This document shows, piece by piece, positions 54,962 through 62,677 of a stretch of DNA of 64,000 bases. Source of the stretch: Kriegella sp965368185 (GTDB taxonomy: Bacteria; Bacteroidota; Bacteroidia; Flavobacteriales; Flavobacteriaceae); contig CBDULZ010000012.1 in assembly GCA_965368185.1 (NCBI GenBank), forward strand, positions 1 through 64,000. Reading direction: 5' to 3'. The position numbers and the translations under genes were made by a program. The notes below the pieces were generated by a model. That model did no database searches. It was not told the DNA's origin and was given only the letters and a program-made list of their open reading frames with translations. Each line of letters starts with the position of its first letter. Position 1 is the stretch's first letter.

Positions 54962-55821
54962 TATATTTCTTCCCTATATTCCGACGGGGTTTTTTTCATC
55001 ATTCTTTTGAAGAATTTATAAAATAGAGGTATCGAAGTGAACCCACTTTCCAATGCCACCCCTTCAATCGGCATCTTGGTATCCTTTAATAAAAAACATG
55101 AATTTTGAATTCGAACCTCGTTTAAAGCTTTTTTAAAGGTCTTTCCAGTTGACCTCTTATAAAAACGGCAAAACGAAGAATTAGTCATTCCTATTTCTGA
55201 GGCCATTCCAGAGGATGAAAGCTTTTCACGAAAATTTAGGTTTATGAAATCGTTAATGAACAGAATCTTGTTTTCATGCAAAGCTGGAAAGTCCATTGAG
55301 CATGTCGGCACTAAAAGCTCGTATTCTTTTGATTGTCCCATTAAATTCAAGATTTCAAAAAAAAGCATAACCCTATGGAAGCCTTTGGCCTCTTTCATCT
55401 TCTTAATCTGTTCGCCTACCTTTTTTTTAGTATTTCCTTCGAACGCAATACCTCCCCCCATATTTTGGAATAGCCTGCTGATGTGATTAAACTCCTTACA
55501 GGTCGTAAAAAATCTTTTGAAGATTGAGAGGTCAAATAGAATCACATATTGTTCAAATGTTTGACCAATATGTTCTTTGAACAGTGTGTTGTGCGGAATA
55601 TTTGGCGAAAGAAGGACCAAATCTCCGTGTCGATATTCACTTACTTTTTGGCCCACAAATCTTTTGCCCTTACCGGAAGTTAGAAAGACAAGTTCATAAG
55701 CATTATGGAAGTGCCAATAATCCTTTCTCAATAAATCCTTTTCGAGTTGATGGGAAATATAGATAGAAGATTCGAGGTCCGGGGAAAGAGCTTCAAAAAG
55801 AGGTTTCTTATATTTCGTCAT
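54961..55821 (-). CDS. AraC-family transcriptional regulator
   Basis: A 286-residue regulator. The N-terminal cupin sensor domain has FHNAYELVFLTSGKGKRFVGQKV and HGDLVLLSPNIPHNTLF. The C-terminal double helix-turn-helix spans about 185-286 (SSGMASEIGMTNSSFCRFYKRSTGKTFKKALNEVRI, and GFTSIPLFYKFFKRMMKKTPSEYR). Cupin-type AraC proteins commonly sense sugars or related small molecules. It is divergent from the SIS-domain sugar isomerase-like gene with a 113-base gap, so it likely controls that gene. I chose ATG 55821, two codons inside the longest frame. Confidence 0.87.
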   Translation of the reverse strand: MTKYKKPLFEALSPDLESSIYISHQLEKDLLRKDYWHFHNAYELVFLTSGKGKRFVGQKVSEYRHGDLVLLSPNIPHNTLFKEHIGQTFEQYVILFDLSIFKRFFTTCKEFNHISRLFQNMGGGIAFEGNTKKKVGEQIKKMKEAKGFHRVMLFFEILNLMGQSKEYELLVPTCSMDFPALHENKILFINDFINLNFREKLSSSGMASEIGMTNSSFCRFYKRSTGKTFKKALNEVRIQNSCFLLKDTKMPIEGVALESGFTSIPLFYKFFKRMMKKTPSEYREEI

Positions 55822-55934
55822 TATCAATTCTTTTGATACTCAAGGCAATTTACATAATAAAGAGGATAATTTGGATGATAGGATACGCTTAGAAATAAGT
55901 CAACTTTGTGCAGCATAATCCAATAAGCGCAAAT

Positions 55935-56657
55935 ATGTTTGAATACGTAGAAAAGATAAATTCGTTGGTAAACAGGCTAGTTTCGACGCAGGGAGAAGCG
56001 CTCATCCAAGCTTCAAAATTAGTAGCCGATACCATCAAGAACGATAAGATCGTTCATACAATCGGAACAGGTCATTCCCAGATGGTCGCAATGGAAATGT
56101 TCGGTAGGGCTTCAAACATTGCAAATGTGAACACGATAATGGACGATTTAGTGCTTCTTGCCGGTGGCGCGCGGAAATCAGCGGAAATCGAACAGATTAG
56201 TGGCTTGGCAGAAATCATTTGGAAAAATTACTTATTTGACCTATCGGATGTAATTATCGTCATCTCGAATTCGGGAAGAAATGCGATACCGATAGAGATG
56301 GCCCTAAAAGCAAAAAAAGAAGGATTGAAAGTAATTGCGATTACCTCGCTCGAGCAATCCAAAAAATACGTTTCCAAACATGAAAGCGGGAAAAAGCTGT
56401 ACCAGATTGCCGATTTGGTTATCGATAATCAGGTTCCTCCCGGAGACGGTATCTTGAATAATCACAATAAACTTTTCGGTCCTGCTTCATCTGTGTTAGG
56501 TATAATCATAGTGAATATTATTTCAACGGAGGCAATCAAGTTGAACATGGCCAGAGGGGTAGATGTCCCAATTTTCCAAAGTCAGAATATTGACGAGACA
56601 GGGGAAAAGAACAATAGTTTATACGAACGGCTGGAATCAAGAATAAAACACTTTTGA
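55935..56657 (+). CDS. SIS-domain sugar-phosphate-binding protein
   Basis: A 240-residue SIS-domain protein. Phosphosugar-binding signatures are HTIGTGHSQMVAMEMFGRAS (about 45) and IIVISNSGRNAIPIEMALKAKKEGLKVIAITS (about 110-140). It resembles the UPF0309 group of putative phosphosugar isomerases or etherases. There is no kinase or transporter partner nearby, so the substrate is unknown. ATG 55935 was chosen over an in-frame GTG at 55908. Divergent from the AraC-type gene. Confidence 0.83.
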   Translation: MFEYVEKINSLVNRLVSTQGEALIQASKLVADTIKNDKIVHTIGTGHSQMVAMEMFGRASNIANVNTIMDDLVLLAGGARKSAEIEQISGLAEIIWKNYLFDLSDVIIVISNSGRNAIPIEMALKAKKEGLKVIAITSLEQSKKYVSKHESGKKLYQIADLVIDNQVPPGDGILNNHNKLFGPASSVLGIIIVNIISTEAIKLNMARGVDVPIFQSQNIDETGEKNNSLYERLESRIKHF

Positions 56658-56710
56658 AAAGAAAATTCGGATGTATAACCTACTTATGGAGTTCTTTTCG
56701 CTTCCGTAGG

Positions 56711-56730
56711 TAGTGCTGTAAAAAGAACCG
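56711..56730 (+). repeat. Copy of the recurring joint motif
   Basis: TAGTGCTGTAAAAAGAACCG is a degenerate copy of the TAGTGCCGTAAAACGG motif, in the spacer between the SIS and HAD genes. Confidence 0.35.
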
Positions 56731-56872
56731 TTTAAAGGACATTTTTTTATATTCATTATCTGTTCCATTTATTGGAGGTTTTAGAATATATCATTTTGCA
56801 TATGGTAATAACTATTGTTCCTATATTGGATTAATAATTATATTCATTGGTTATTCACAAATAAAAACTGCT

Positions 56873-57505
56873 TTGGACAAACTCCTGATTTTTGATCTCG
56901 ATGATACTATTTTTGAAACAAGAACAATCAAAAAAAAATCAGCACAAAAAATCTTGGAAAAGTTTAGTAGTGTTGCAATCAAAAAATATGGGAAAGACCT
57001 TACTAATCAAATCATATCCGAATTTTGGAAATATCCATTTGATTTAGTATCCGAAAAATACAGTTTTGATAACCAGCTAAAGAAGGAGTTTGTAGAAAAT
57101 ATTAATGAAACGGAATTTAAGTTAAATATCCGACCATTTGAAGATTTTAGAGTTGTAAGGGCTATTGAGTCTGAGAAAATACTTGTGACTACAGGGTTTG
57201 GAAAATTACAACGAGCAAAAATTGACCATTTAGGAATCAAAAACGATTTTAGTGAAATTCACATTGATGAGATTCTTGGCCCGAACAGAAAGTTCAAGGA
57301 TGGTATCTTTCTGCAAATTCTAAGCAAAAGAAACATAGATAAGAATAACGTTTTCGTAATAGGGGATAATTCCGAATCAGAATTAAAAGCAGGATTTGAA
57401 CTTGGACTAACAACCGTTCAAGTTTCGAAATTAGGGCAGGTTAAATCGGAGTATGCTAACCACACTATATCTGACTTTTCTGAATTAATTGAGATTTTAA
57501 ATTGA
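56873..57505 (+). CDS. HAD-superfamily hydrolase
   Basis: A 210-residue haloacid dehalogenase-fold phosphatase. Motif I FDLDDTIFET holds the nucleophile Asp8 and Asp10; motif II is in ILVTTGFGK; the lysine is in LGPNRKFKDG; motif III/IV is VFVIGDNSESELKAG. A helical cap lies at about 20-90. The only start is TTG 56873, immediately before the DxD motif. It resembles generic phosphatases; substrate unknown. The gene is more AT-rich than the mobilisation genes, suggesting a separate acquisition. Confidence 0.8.
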   Translation: MDKLLIFDLDDTIFETRTIKKKSAQKILEKFSSVAIKKYGKDLTNQIISEFWKYPFDLVSEKYSFDNQLKKEFVENINETEFKLNIRPFEDFRVVRAIESEKILVTTGFGKLQRAKIDHLGIKNDFSEIHIDEILGPNRKFKDGIFLQILSKRNIDKNNVFVIGDNSESELKAGFELGLTTVQVSKLGQVKSEYANHTISDFSELIEILN

Positions 57506-57540
57506 ATCAGCTCTTAATACTTAAGCCTCAATAAAATTTC

Positions 57541-57554
57541 GGTTCCGCAAAACG
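57541..57554 (+). repeat. Copy of the recurring joint motif
   Basis: GGTTCCGCAAAACG is a copy of the joint motif (compare GGTGCCGTAAAACG at 54884). With the following bases it can form GGTTC/GAACC. It lies between the convergent HAD and AbiEii-like genes. Confidence 0.4.
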
Positions 57555-57588
57555 AACCATTTTCGAAACTAAAAGTAACGACTGTGTC

Positions 57589-58626
57589 TCAACTTTTTGG
57601 CAAGGTAAATTCCATTCCCATTTTCCAATCCAATGCATTCATCTTTTTTAAGAAAGCTTGAATTCCCTTTACCAACTTTTCATAGGATGGGGAATCCCCA
57701 TAAATCATCTGCTCCTGCATTGTTCTGTAATCGGACTTCCAAGCTTCTTCAAATTTCGATGATGGAATGGGCCGTATGTGCCGGGGCTGGTGCAGATTAT
57801 AATCGACCCCGCCAAGTTTCGTAAAAACAAATCTATGGTTTACGATGGTTTCATATAACCGTTGGTCATGAATGGCATTGGTCGCAAATTCCGTTTTCGA
57901 TAATTGAAAAATATCGTACAAATGACGGCATAGCCTGTCCACCCTTATTTTTCCCTTGGGACGTTGAAATTCCTCGTGCAGTAGGAACAGTTTTTCCAAA
58001 AAAGTTCTTTCGGGGGTTACGGAGGGAACGGATACCGGAGGTTCGACAAATTCGGCATCGGGATATTGTTCATCCACAAAAGAGCTTATCGGTTTTAAAT
58101 CAAAGGGTTCCCTTAGGGAGCGGCAACCAATCTCGACCTGCACCCTCGGCTGGATATATCCGGGGGATTTCGTGATATAAGGATAGTAGATTTCAATAAT
58201 GCGCGGGTCTTGGTCACTTGATTCGGCAGGAACGATGTTGAAGTCGACACCCTCAAATCCTTTTTTCTTAAATCGCTCTTGTAGTTCCGGATAAAATTCC
58301 CCAGAAATATAGGAGCCTGTTTCTTTTCTCAACTTGGTAAGCTGTTTTTTTGATAATTCCCCGGAATACCCAAAAAATCCTCGGTCAACGGCCAAGTCAA
58401 TATCTTCGCTAAACCGTTCTATGAGTTTCCATGCCTTGCTTAGCGAGGTCCCGCCCTTAAAGACCAAATGTTCCGCTATCCCCATTTCAAAGATGACCTT
58501 CAATGTCTGTACGACCCACCAATCTTTTTCAACGGCAAAATCGGGTATTCCCGTTTTGTTTTCCACATTTTTATAGATGGCAAGCCTGTCCGCTGCAGGT
58601 ATGTCGTAAAATCTCATTTTATTCAT
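57589..58626 (-). CDS. AbiEii-type nucleotidyltransferase toxin
   Basis: A 345-residue nucleotidyltransferase of the AbiEii/AbiGii toxin family. The signature FKGGTSLSKAW (57-65) is followed by the catalytic acidic pair SEDIDLAVDR (Asp75, Asp77). Members modify tRNA or other RNA acceptor ends and stop growth during phage infection. The upstream gene encodes the cognate antitoxin; they overlap by 8 bases. The toxin-second order is typical of AbiE modules. Starts at ATG 58626 or 58617. Confidence 0.87.
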   Translation of the reverse strand: MNKMRFYDIPAADRLAIYKNVENKTGIPDFAVEKDWWVVQTLKVIFEMGIAEHLVFKGGTSLSKAWKLIERFSEDIDLAVDRGFFGYSGELSKKQLTKLRKETGSYISGEFYPELQERFKKKGFEGVDFNIVPAESSDQDPRIIEIYYPYITKSPGYIQPRVQVEIGCRSLREPFDLKPISSFVDEQYPDAEFVEPPVSVPSVTPERTFLEKLFLLHEEFQRPKGKIRVDRLCRHLYDIFQLSKTEFATNAIHDQRLYETIVNHRFVFTKLGGVDYNLHQPRHIRPIPSSKFEEAWKSDYRTMQEQMIYGDSPSYEKLVKGIQAFLKKMNALDWKMGMEFTLPKS

Positions 58627-59221
58627 GTTCCAAGCTCTTTTTCATAATTTTCCGAATCCATGCCGGTGTCAATGCGATATCGTGAAGCAGGTCTTTTTGG
58701 TCTTCTTTTTTCAAAAGCGACACGATTTTTGCTTCTTCCTCATCGGTCAATCGTTCCTTTCCGATTTCACGAAGGGCCTGTATTACCAATCGGCTTATCT
58801 CTCCCTTGGCCGATAAGTTCTTGGGGGTGGTCTTCTTTAATTTTATGCTCCGCTTTCCAAGTTTTATCTCCCGAGGGGCTCCATCGGTAAGAAATACAAG
58901 CTTCATGGGAACTTGTGTGCTAAGTCCCAACGCACTTAGGGCATATGCCCCGGTAGGCACCAACCTGATCTGGTCCCTTTTGGCTATGGCCATTGCGATT
59001 TCCTCTGCCGTTGGCAATACCTCTCCGGCATATTTACTTGTCTTGGGACGGGCATAAATTCCTTGCGCCACCCTTTTTATAAAGCCCTCTTTTTCAATCC
59101 TATGAAGGGCCAGCCGTACAGCTTCGGACGAACCCAATCCCCGAAAATCATCAGGGAACAACAGCTCTCCCCGCTTCTTTTTGGAAATGGATTTTTTTAT
59201 TTTGGACTCAACGCTTTCCAT
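58619..59221 (-). CDS. AbiEi/DUF6088-type antitoxin
   Basis: A 200-residue protein. The N-terminal winged-helix region reads SISKKKRGELLFPDDFRGLGSSEAVRLALHRIEKEGFIKRVAQGIYARP. The rest matches the C-terminal domain of the AbiEi/DUF6088 group (VPTGAYALSALGLSTQVPMKLVFLTDGAPREIKLG). It should neutralise the toxin and repress the pair. ATG 59221 was chosen over the TTG at 59230. It overlaps the toxin start by 8 bases. Confidence 0.85.
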   Translation of the reverse strand: MESVESKIKKSISKKKRGELLFPDDFRGLGSSEAVRLALHRIEKEGFIKRVAQGIYARPKTSKYAGEVLPTAEEIAMAIAKRDQIRLVPTGAYALSALGLSTQVPMKLVFLTDGAPREIKLGKRSIKLKKTTPKNLSAKGEISRLVIQALREIGKERLTDEEEAKIVSLLKKEDQKDLLHDIALTPAWIRKIMKKSLEHE

Positions 59222-59626
59222 AACCCACAAAACTTAATTTTGTAACAAATTTAGTAAATATTTGTTACAATAATGGGTCGATGCCATTATTCCGTTCATA
59301 GCCTATTTTAGAAAGATATTAGCGTTCAAACTTACCTATCTAGAATGGCATAACATCTCAAACCCAAAAATCAATGGTAAAATACCCAACAAGGTTCTTA
59401 TATATAATGGAACAGCAAATCACGTTCCGCAAAGGTATGGGACCCCGTAGGGGCTTCCATACTTTTGCGTTGCGTTTCGAGGGGGTTGCTCGGAAACAAG
59501 CCGTTCGGCCCCGACATCCCGTAGGGATTTCGGAAGGCCGATAAGGTGCGGCTTTCGTGCAACTTCCGCAGAAACCATGGGGAGGGAGAAAAAGAAGCGG
59601 GACGATAGTGGTGAAAGTTCCTATGG
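59222..59626. other. Structured GC-rich spacer
   Basis: It separates the AbiE pair from the PRTRC cassette and holds no accepted gene: the frames across it translate palindromes and have no protein character. The AbiE promoter should lie near 59250. The strong palindromes at 59428-59554 are listed separately. Confidence 0.5.
59428..59554. repeat. Two large nested palindromes
   Basis: Hairpin 1 (59428-59469): CGCAAAGGTATGG pairs with CCATACTTTTGCG, and inside it CCCC-GTA-GGGG. Hairpin 2 (59498-59554): AAGCCG/CGGCTT, inside it CGGCC/GGCCG, CCGA/TTCGG-type pairing and ATCCC-GTA-GGGAT. They are much more GC-rich than the surroundings and lie 3' of the PRTRC operon. They could be a structured RNA, a terminator array, or an origin or transfer site. 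Confidence 0.6.
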
Positions 59627-59866
59627 TCAGGAATACGACCTTGGCCATTGTTTGGCGATATAAAATCCCCATACGGATATTTCCAATGCCCCAAAGAGCC
59701 ATACCAAATCCTTGATAAAGGGAATACCAACCAATATGAAAAGAAAAAGTAGGAACGGTATTCCCAAAAAACGTTTGAGCCTTTGCATGCCCTTGAAAAT
59801 TATGACCATGAAAATGATAAAACCTAAAAAGGGCAATTTTTGGTATAGAATTTCAATAGATAGCAT
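59627..59866 (-). CDS. Small membrane protein at the end of the PRTRC operon
   Basis: A 79-residue protein with two hydrophobic helices (LPFLGFIIFMVIIFKG and FLGIPFLLFLFILVGIPFI) separated by a basic turn. No family recognised. It lies 35 bases after the ThiF-like gene on the same strand, so it is probably the last gene of the PRTRC transcript. Confidence 0.6.
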   Translation of the reverse strand: MLSIEILYQKLPFLGFIIFMVIIFKGMQRLKRFLGIPFLLFLFILVGIPFIKDLVWLFGALEISVWGFYIAKQWPRSYS

Positions 59867-59901
59867 ATAGGCTTGGTTTTACTTTCGCTTGGTAGTTTAT
59901 T

Positions 59902-60681
59902 TCAGACATTAATCGAGTTTACCTTGCCCGATTCCAAATTCACAAATGCCCCGTGCTTCTGTATTTGCTTATGGTACAACAACCGAAACAGGCAGTCGGA
60001 CGCATGGGCGACCAATACATCGTTGATAAACAATGACTGTTCTTGCAACTTGTCGGAATAAGCGCAACCATTGCCTTGCAAGGTCGGGGTATCGTGCGCA
60101 TCCAGATCGGGGAAAAAATCAATGATGTTTTTTAGTTTATCCACCATTTCAAAATCTTCCCGCTCCATTTTTCGTTCTTCATCGAACAATGTTCCCAGAA
60201 CAAACTGCCCTGTATTCCTACTGTTGCCCAAATCCAACCAATAGTACCTATTGGTGTAATCGGAACTTTTGTAGTGGTGTCGAATCGATTGTGCCAATTG
60301 CACCCGAAAACGGGCATTGTCAACGCAAGTGATGATGATATTCGCCCGTACATCCTCTCCTTCGGGCAGGGCATCCATCGGAATACCCTGCCATTGAAGT
60401 CCAAAAGCCATGTTGACCTTACATACGGCGTTGACCACTTTGTATTCCCCGATATCCGATAAGGTATAAAGTTGCCGTCCTACATTGTTCGGCTCTACCT
60501 TGTCGGAATCATAGGCAATGACATGCAACCCTGGGTGTTCTACTTGCCGTAGGGCATAATCTATCCTTGCCAATCTTGCGAGCATCAATGAGCCTGTCCC
60601 ACCGACCCCTATCAACGCAACCGTAATGGGATGTGTCGGGTTATAAAAATAGTTGGGGGCAAAGTGTATCCTAGTTTTCAT
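59902..60681 (-). CDS. PRTRC system ThiF-family protein
   Basis: A 259-residue E1-like/ThiF-family protein. VALIGVGGTGSLMLARLARI (about 21-40) is the nucleotide-binding motif, and AYDSDKVEPNNVGRQLY (about 56-72) matches the adenylation domain, including the NxxRQ segment. TCVDNARFRVQL follows. ThiF/E1 proteins adenylate the C-terminus of a small partner; which partner is unknown, though the cassette's protein C ends in GTKG. It overlaps the protein B gene by 11 bases. Confidence 0.87.
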   Translation of the reverse strand: MKTRIHFAPNYFYNPTHPITVALIGVGGTGSLMLARLARIDYALRQVEHPGLHVIAYDSDKVEPNNVGRQLYTLSDIGEYKVVNAVCKVNMAFGLQWQGIPMDALPEGEDVRANIIITCVDNARFRVQLAQSIRHHYKSSDYTNRYYWLDLGNSRNTGQFVLGTLFDEERKMEREDFEMVDKLKNIIDFFPDLDAHDTPTLQGNGCAYSDKLQEQSLFINDVLVAHASDCLFRLLYHKQIQKHGAFVNLESGKVNSINV

Positions 60682-61378
60682 ACAATTGGTTTAAGGTCAA
60701 TTTGTTGGCTATCAATACTTCATCGTCAAATGACGGTTTTTCAAAATTTTGCTTCATTACGTTCACTATGTTACCATCTACCAATTGGTTATGGTGCGTT
60801 TCGGTAAAAACCGAGTGAAAAAACTGTTGTTCCACAAATCCCATAACGTCCTCGTAGTATTCAAATCCATCATAATCCATTGAGGTATTGCCCATACACA
60901 CATTGCCCTGTCTACCTATATTCAGCAGAGGGGCATGGTACAAGGGGGTATTGTCCGATAGGGATTCCTTTCGGTTCAGGGCGAATACCTTTAAAGCGTT
61001 GCCCTCTAGTTTAAAAATCAATTTGGGCAAGGGATATTTTCCCGATGGGATGCCCGTTTTGGTATCGAAGTAAAGCATCCGTTGTATGGGATGTACATAC
61101 CATATCAATTGAAAAGTTCCCTTAAAATCGAAGTGTATCAGGTTCTTGGGAAGCATTCCCTTAAACCGGAATTTTATCAGATCGCCCTCTAGGCAGGTAA
61201 AGATGTTTCGGGCGGTGTCCTTGGTCAATGGCATTCCTGCGGTCAATTTTGTTCCTGCTACTTCGTGATATGAAAAATAGTGGTCGTTGCGGTAATAGTT
61301 ATCTCCCTTGGTATGCCCGATAATGGCAAACTTGGGCAGAAAATGATCTGTTGCCTGTAATACTGCTATTCGTTCCAT
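60671..61378 (-). CDS. PRTRC system protein B
   Basis: A 235-residue protein of the PRTRC cassette. Recognised by position before the ThiF gene and by LYHAPLLNIGRQGNVCMGNTSMDY (about 145-168), the conserved Asn..G.vC.G segment. The N-terminal half has a beta-rich part (YFSYHEVAGTKLTAGMPLTKDTARNIF). Biochemical role unknown. It overlaps ThiF by 11 bases and starts 3 bases after the upstream gene. Confidence 0.8.
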   Translation of the reverse strand: MERIAVLQATDHFLPKFAIIGHTKGDNYYRNDHYFSYHEVAGTKLTAGMPLTKDTARNIFTCLEGDLIKFRFKGMLPKNLIHFDFKGTFQLIWYVHPIQRMLYFDTKTGIPSGKYPLPKLIFKLEGNALKVFALNRKESLSDNTPLYHAPLLNIGRQGNVCMGNTSMDYDGFEYYEDVMGFVEQQFFHSVFTETHHNQLVDGNIVNVMKQNFEKPSFDDEVLIANKLTLNQLYEN

Positions 61379-61381
61379 GTG

Positions 61382-62422
61382 TTAGAGTTCGTTTAAAAGT
61401 TCGTTCAGATCGCTTATAAATTCTTCCAATCGGTTCAATCTATGGGGAATCGCTTCATCAAAAGGTTCGATATTGCCATCCTCGGCAATGGTATGTTGAT
61501 AGGAGGAAATAATATCGTAATCGTTCGAGCAGTCGTTGAGCATTTGGATGTACCCATTGGCGAAAGCGCTATCTTCCCTATCGACTACAAGAAACGATTC
61601 ACAATGCTCGAACATACAATCATACTCGTCCCTGACACTCAACTGAAAAGGCACTTGAAAATCGATGGTTTCTGCCTTTAGCAATAATTCCTTGATTTGT
61701 TTGTAAATCGGTTTTTGAGGTTGGTATTTGTCCAATAGGGTTTTCCAATCTCTGATTTCGTAGGATTCCAAAAAGGTTTTATACCGTGAGTAGAATTTGG
61801 TCGAATGGTTCTTCATGACATTCTTGTTATCCTTGTAGTACGCTACATCCTCAAAGAGAAATTCCCATAGCCAGTCGATTCTTGATTCACAGCTAGGGAA
61901 CAGGCCACCGTAGGGCAGGCTTTTGACGAAGGACAGCAGAATGTGAAAAAGTGGTCGGTTTCGGTGCCTTAGTCCGATAATCGGACGGACGGGAACAAAG
62001 TACACCGTACTGCGGTTGGCGATGAACCGTTTCAGTATGAGCCGTAAATGTGCACCGTCCTGTAACACTTCGATATGATGGATATTGCCCTTTGCATTAA
62101 GTCTATTCGTACAACGAAGTATCAAATCGTCCAGACTATCGGAAACCGAGAATTGCCAATCGTCGATATTACCAGTAAAATTTCGGGTTATGTTTACCAT
62201 TAATCGGGCTAGTGCCTTTATGTCCACTTCGTATTCTTCACTAACTAAAGGTTGGGCAAGAACTGGCGCAGCGCTTATGTCAGAAAGGGAAATACTTTCG
62301 GTTGTAGTACTTTGGGTCTTTGCGTTCCCTTTTGGTAGTGATTCTGTTGTACCGCCCGAAATAATCGGTCGTGGAACGGTGCGAGTTCTTTTGATGGGTT
62401 GGATCTGTATTGCGGTGTGCAT
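61382..62422 (-). CDS. Putative PRTRC system protein F
   Basis: A 346-residue protein. The first 65 residues are low-complexity, rich in Thr, Pro and Ser; the remainder is folded (LFHILLSFVKSLPYGGLFPSCESRIDWLWEFLFEDVAYYKD). Position between proteins C and B and size suit PRTRC protein F, but I recognise no firm motif. The first 50 codons overlap a 59-codon ORF in another frame (62275-62454), so either the true start lies further in, or both frames are used. Confidence 0.6.
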   Translation of the reverse strand: MHTAIQIQPIKRTRTVPRPIISGGTTESLPKGNAKTQSTTTESISLSDISAAPVLAQPLVSEEYEVDIKALARLMVNITRNFTGNIDDWQFSVSDSLDDLILRCTNRLNAKGNIHHIEVLQDGAHLRLILKRFIANRSTVYFVPVRPIIGLRHRNRPLFHILLSFVKSLPYGGLFPSCESRIDWLWEFLFEDVAYYKDNKNVMKNHSTKFYSRYKTFLESYEIRDWKTLLDKYQPQKPIYKQIKELLLKAETIDFQVPFQLSVRDEYDCMFEHCESFLVVDREDSAFANGYIQMLNDCSNDYDIISSYQHTIAEDGNIEPFDEAIPHRLNRLEEFISDLNELLNEL

Positions 62423-62454
62423 TGTTCTTGTCTTAAAAATTCGTCTACGTTCAT
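62275..62454 (-). CDS. Overlapping small ORF between PRTRC C and F
   Basis: ATG 62454 lies 5 bases after the protein C stop, an ideal operon spacing, and opens a 59-codon frame (MNVDEFLRQEQCTPQYRSNP..) that overlaps the F-like gene by 148 bases. Its residue mix is at least as protein-like as the overlapping F N-terminus. It may be a genuine small protein, or the original F N-terminus displaced by a frameshift. Confidence 0.35.
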   Translation of the reverse strand: MNVDEFLRQEQCTPQYRSNPSKELAPFHDRLFRAVQQNHYQKGTQRPKVLQPKVFPFLT

Positions 62455-62458
62455 TGGG

Positions 62459-62677
62459 TTATCCTTTTGTTCCTGCCAAGGTCTTAAAGTGGATTTCATG
62501 GTAGCCGTTTACGATACCCTTGTCCATGATGTTAGCGTTGGTGAGTTCTGCATATAGTTGTGCATAGTGTTCCATAATCTGCTCATGGGTCAAGTTGTAA
62601 TCGATGTCATCCAATTCTATGGAGTTGTTGTTACCGTTTTGGTAAACGTATTTGCGTTCGATCGTTGCGATTTCCAT
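62459..62677 (-). CDS. PRTRC system protein C
   Basis: A 72-residue protein. LDDIDYNLTHEQIMEHYAQLYAELTNANI and the C-terminus FKTLAGTKG match PRTRC protein C, which typically ends in GTKG. With a ThiF-like enzyme in the operon, the exposed glycine tail makes protein C a possible ubiquitin-like partner; this is inference. The stop of protein E overlaps its start by one base. Confidence 0.82.
   Translation of the reverse strand: MEIATIERKYVYQNGNNNSIELDDIDYNLTHEQIMEHYAQLYAELTNANIMDKGIVNGYHEIHFKTLAGTKG

Noticed and set aside
54885..57554. Integron-like attC sites at the module joints
   Set aside because: No paired R'/R'' core sites (GTTRRRY type) or integron integrase were seen; the motif is kept only as a recurring element.
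59358..59730. Two overlapping minus-strand ORFs of 110-114 codons
   Set aside because: They read through the nested palindromes, and their sequence mirrors the repeats; no protein character.
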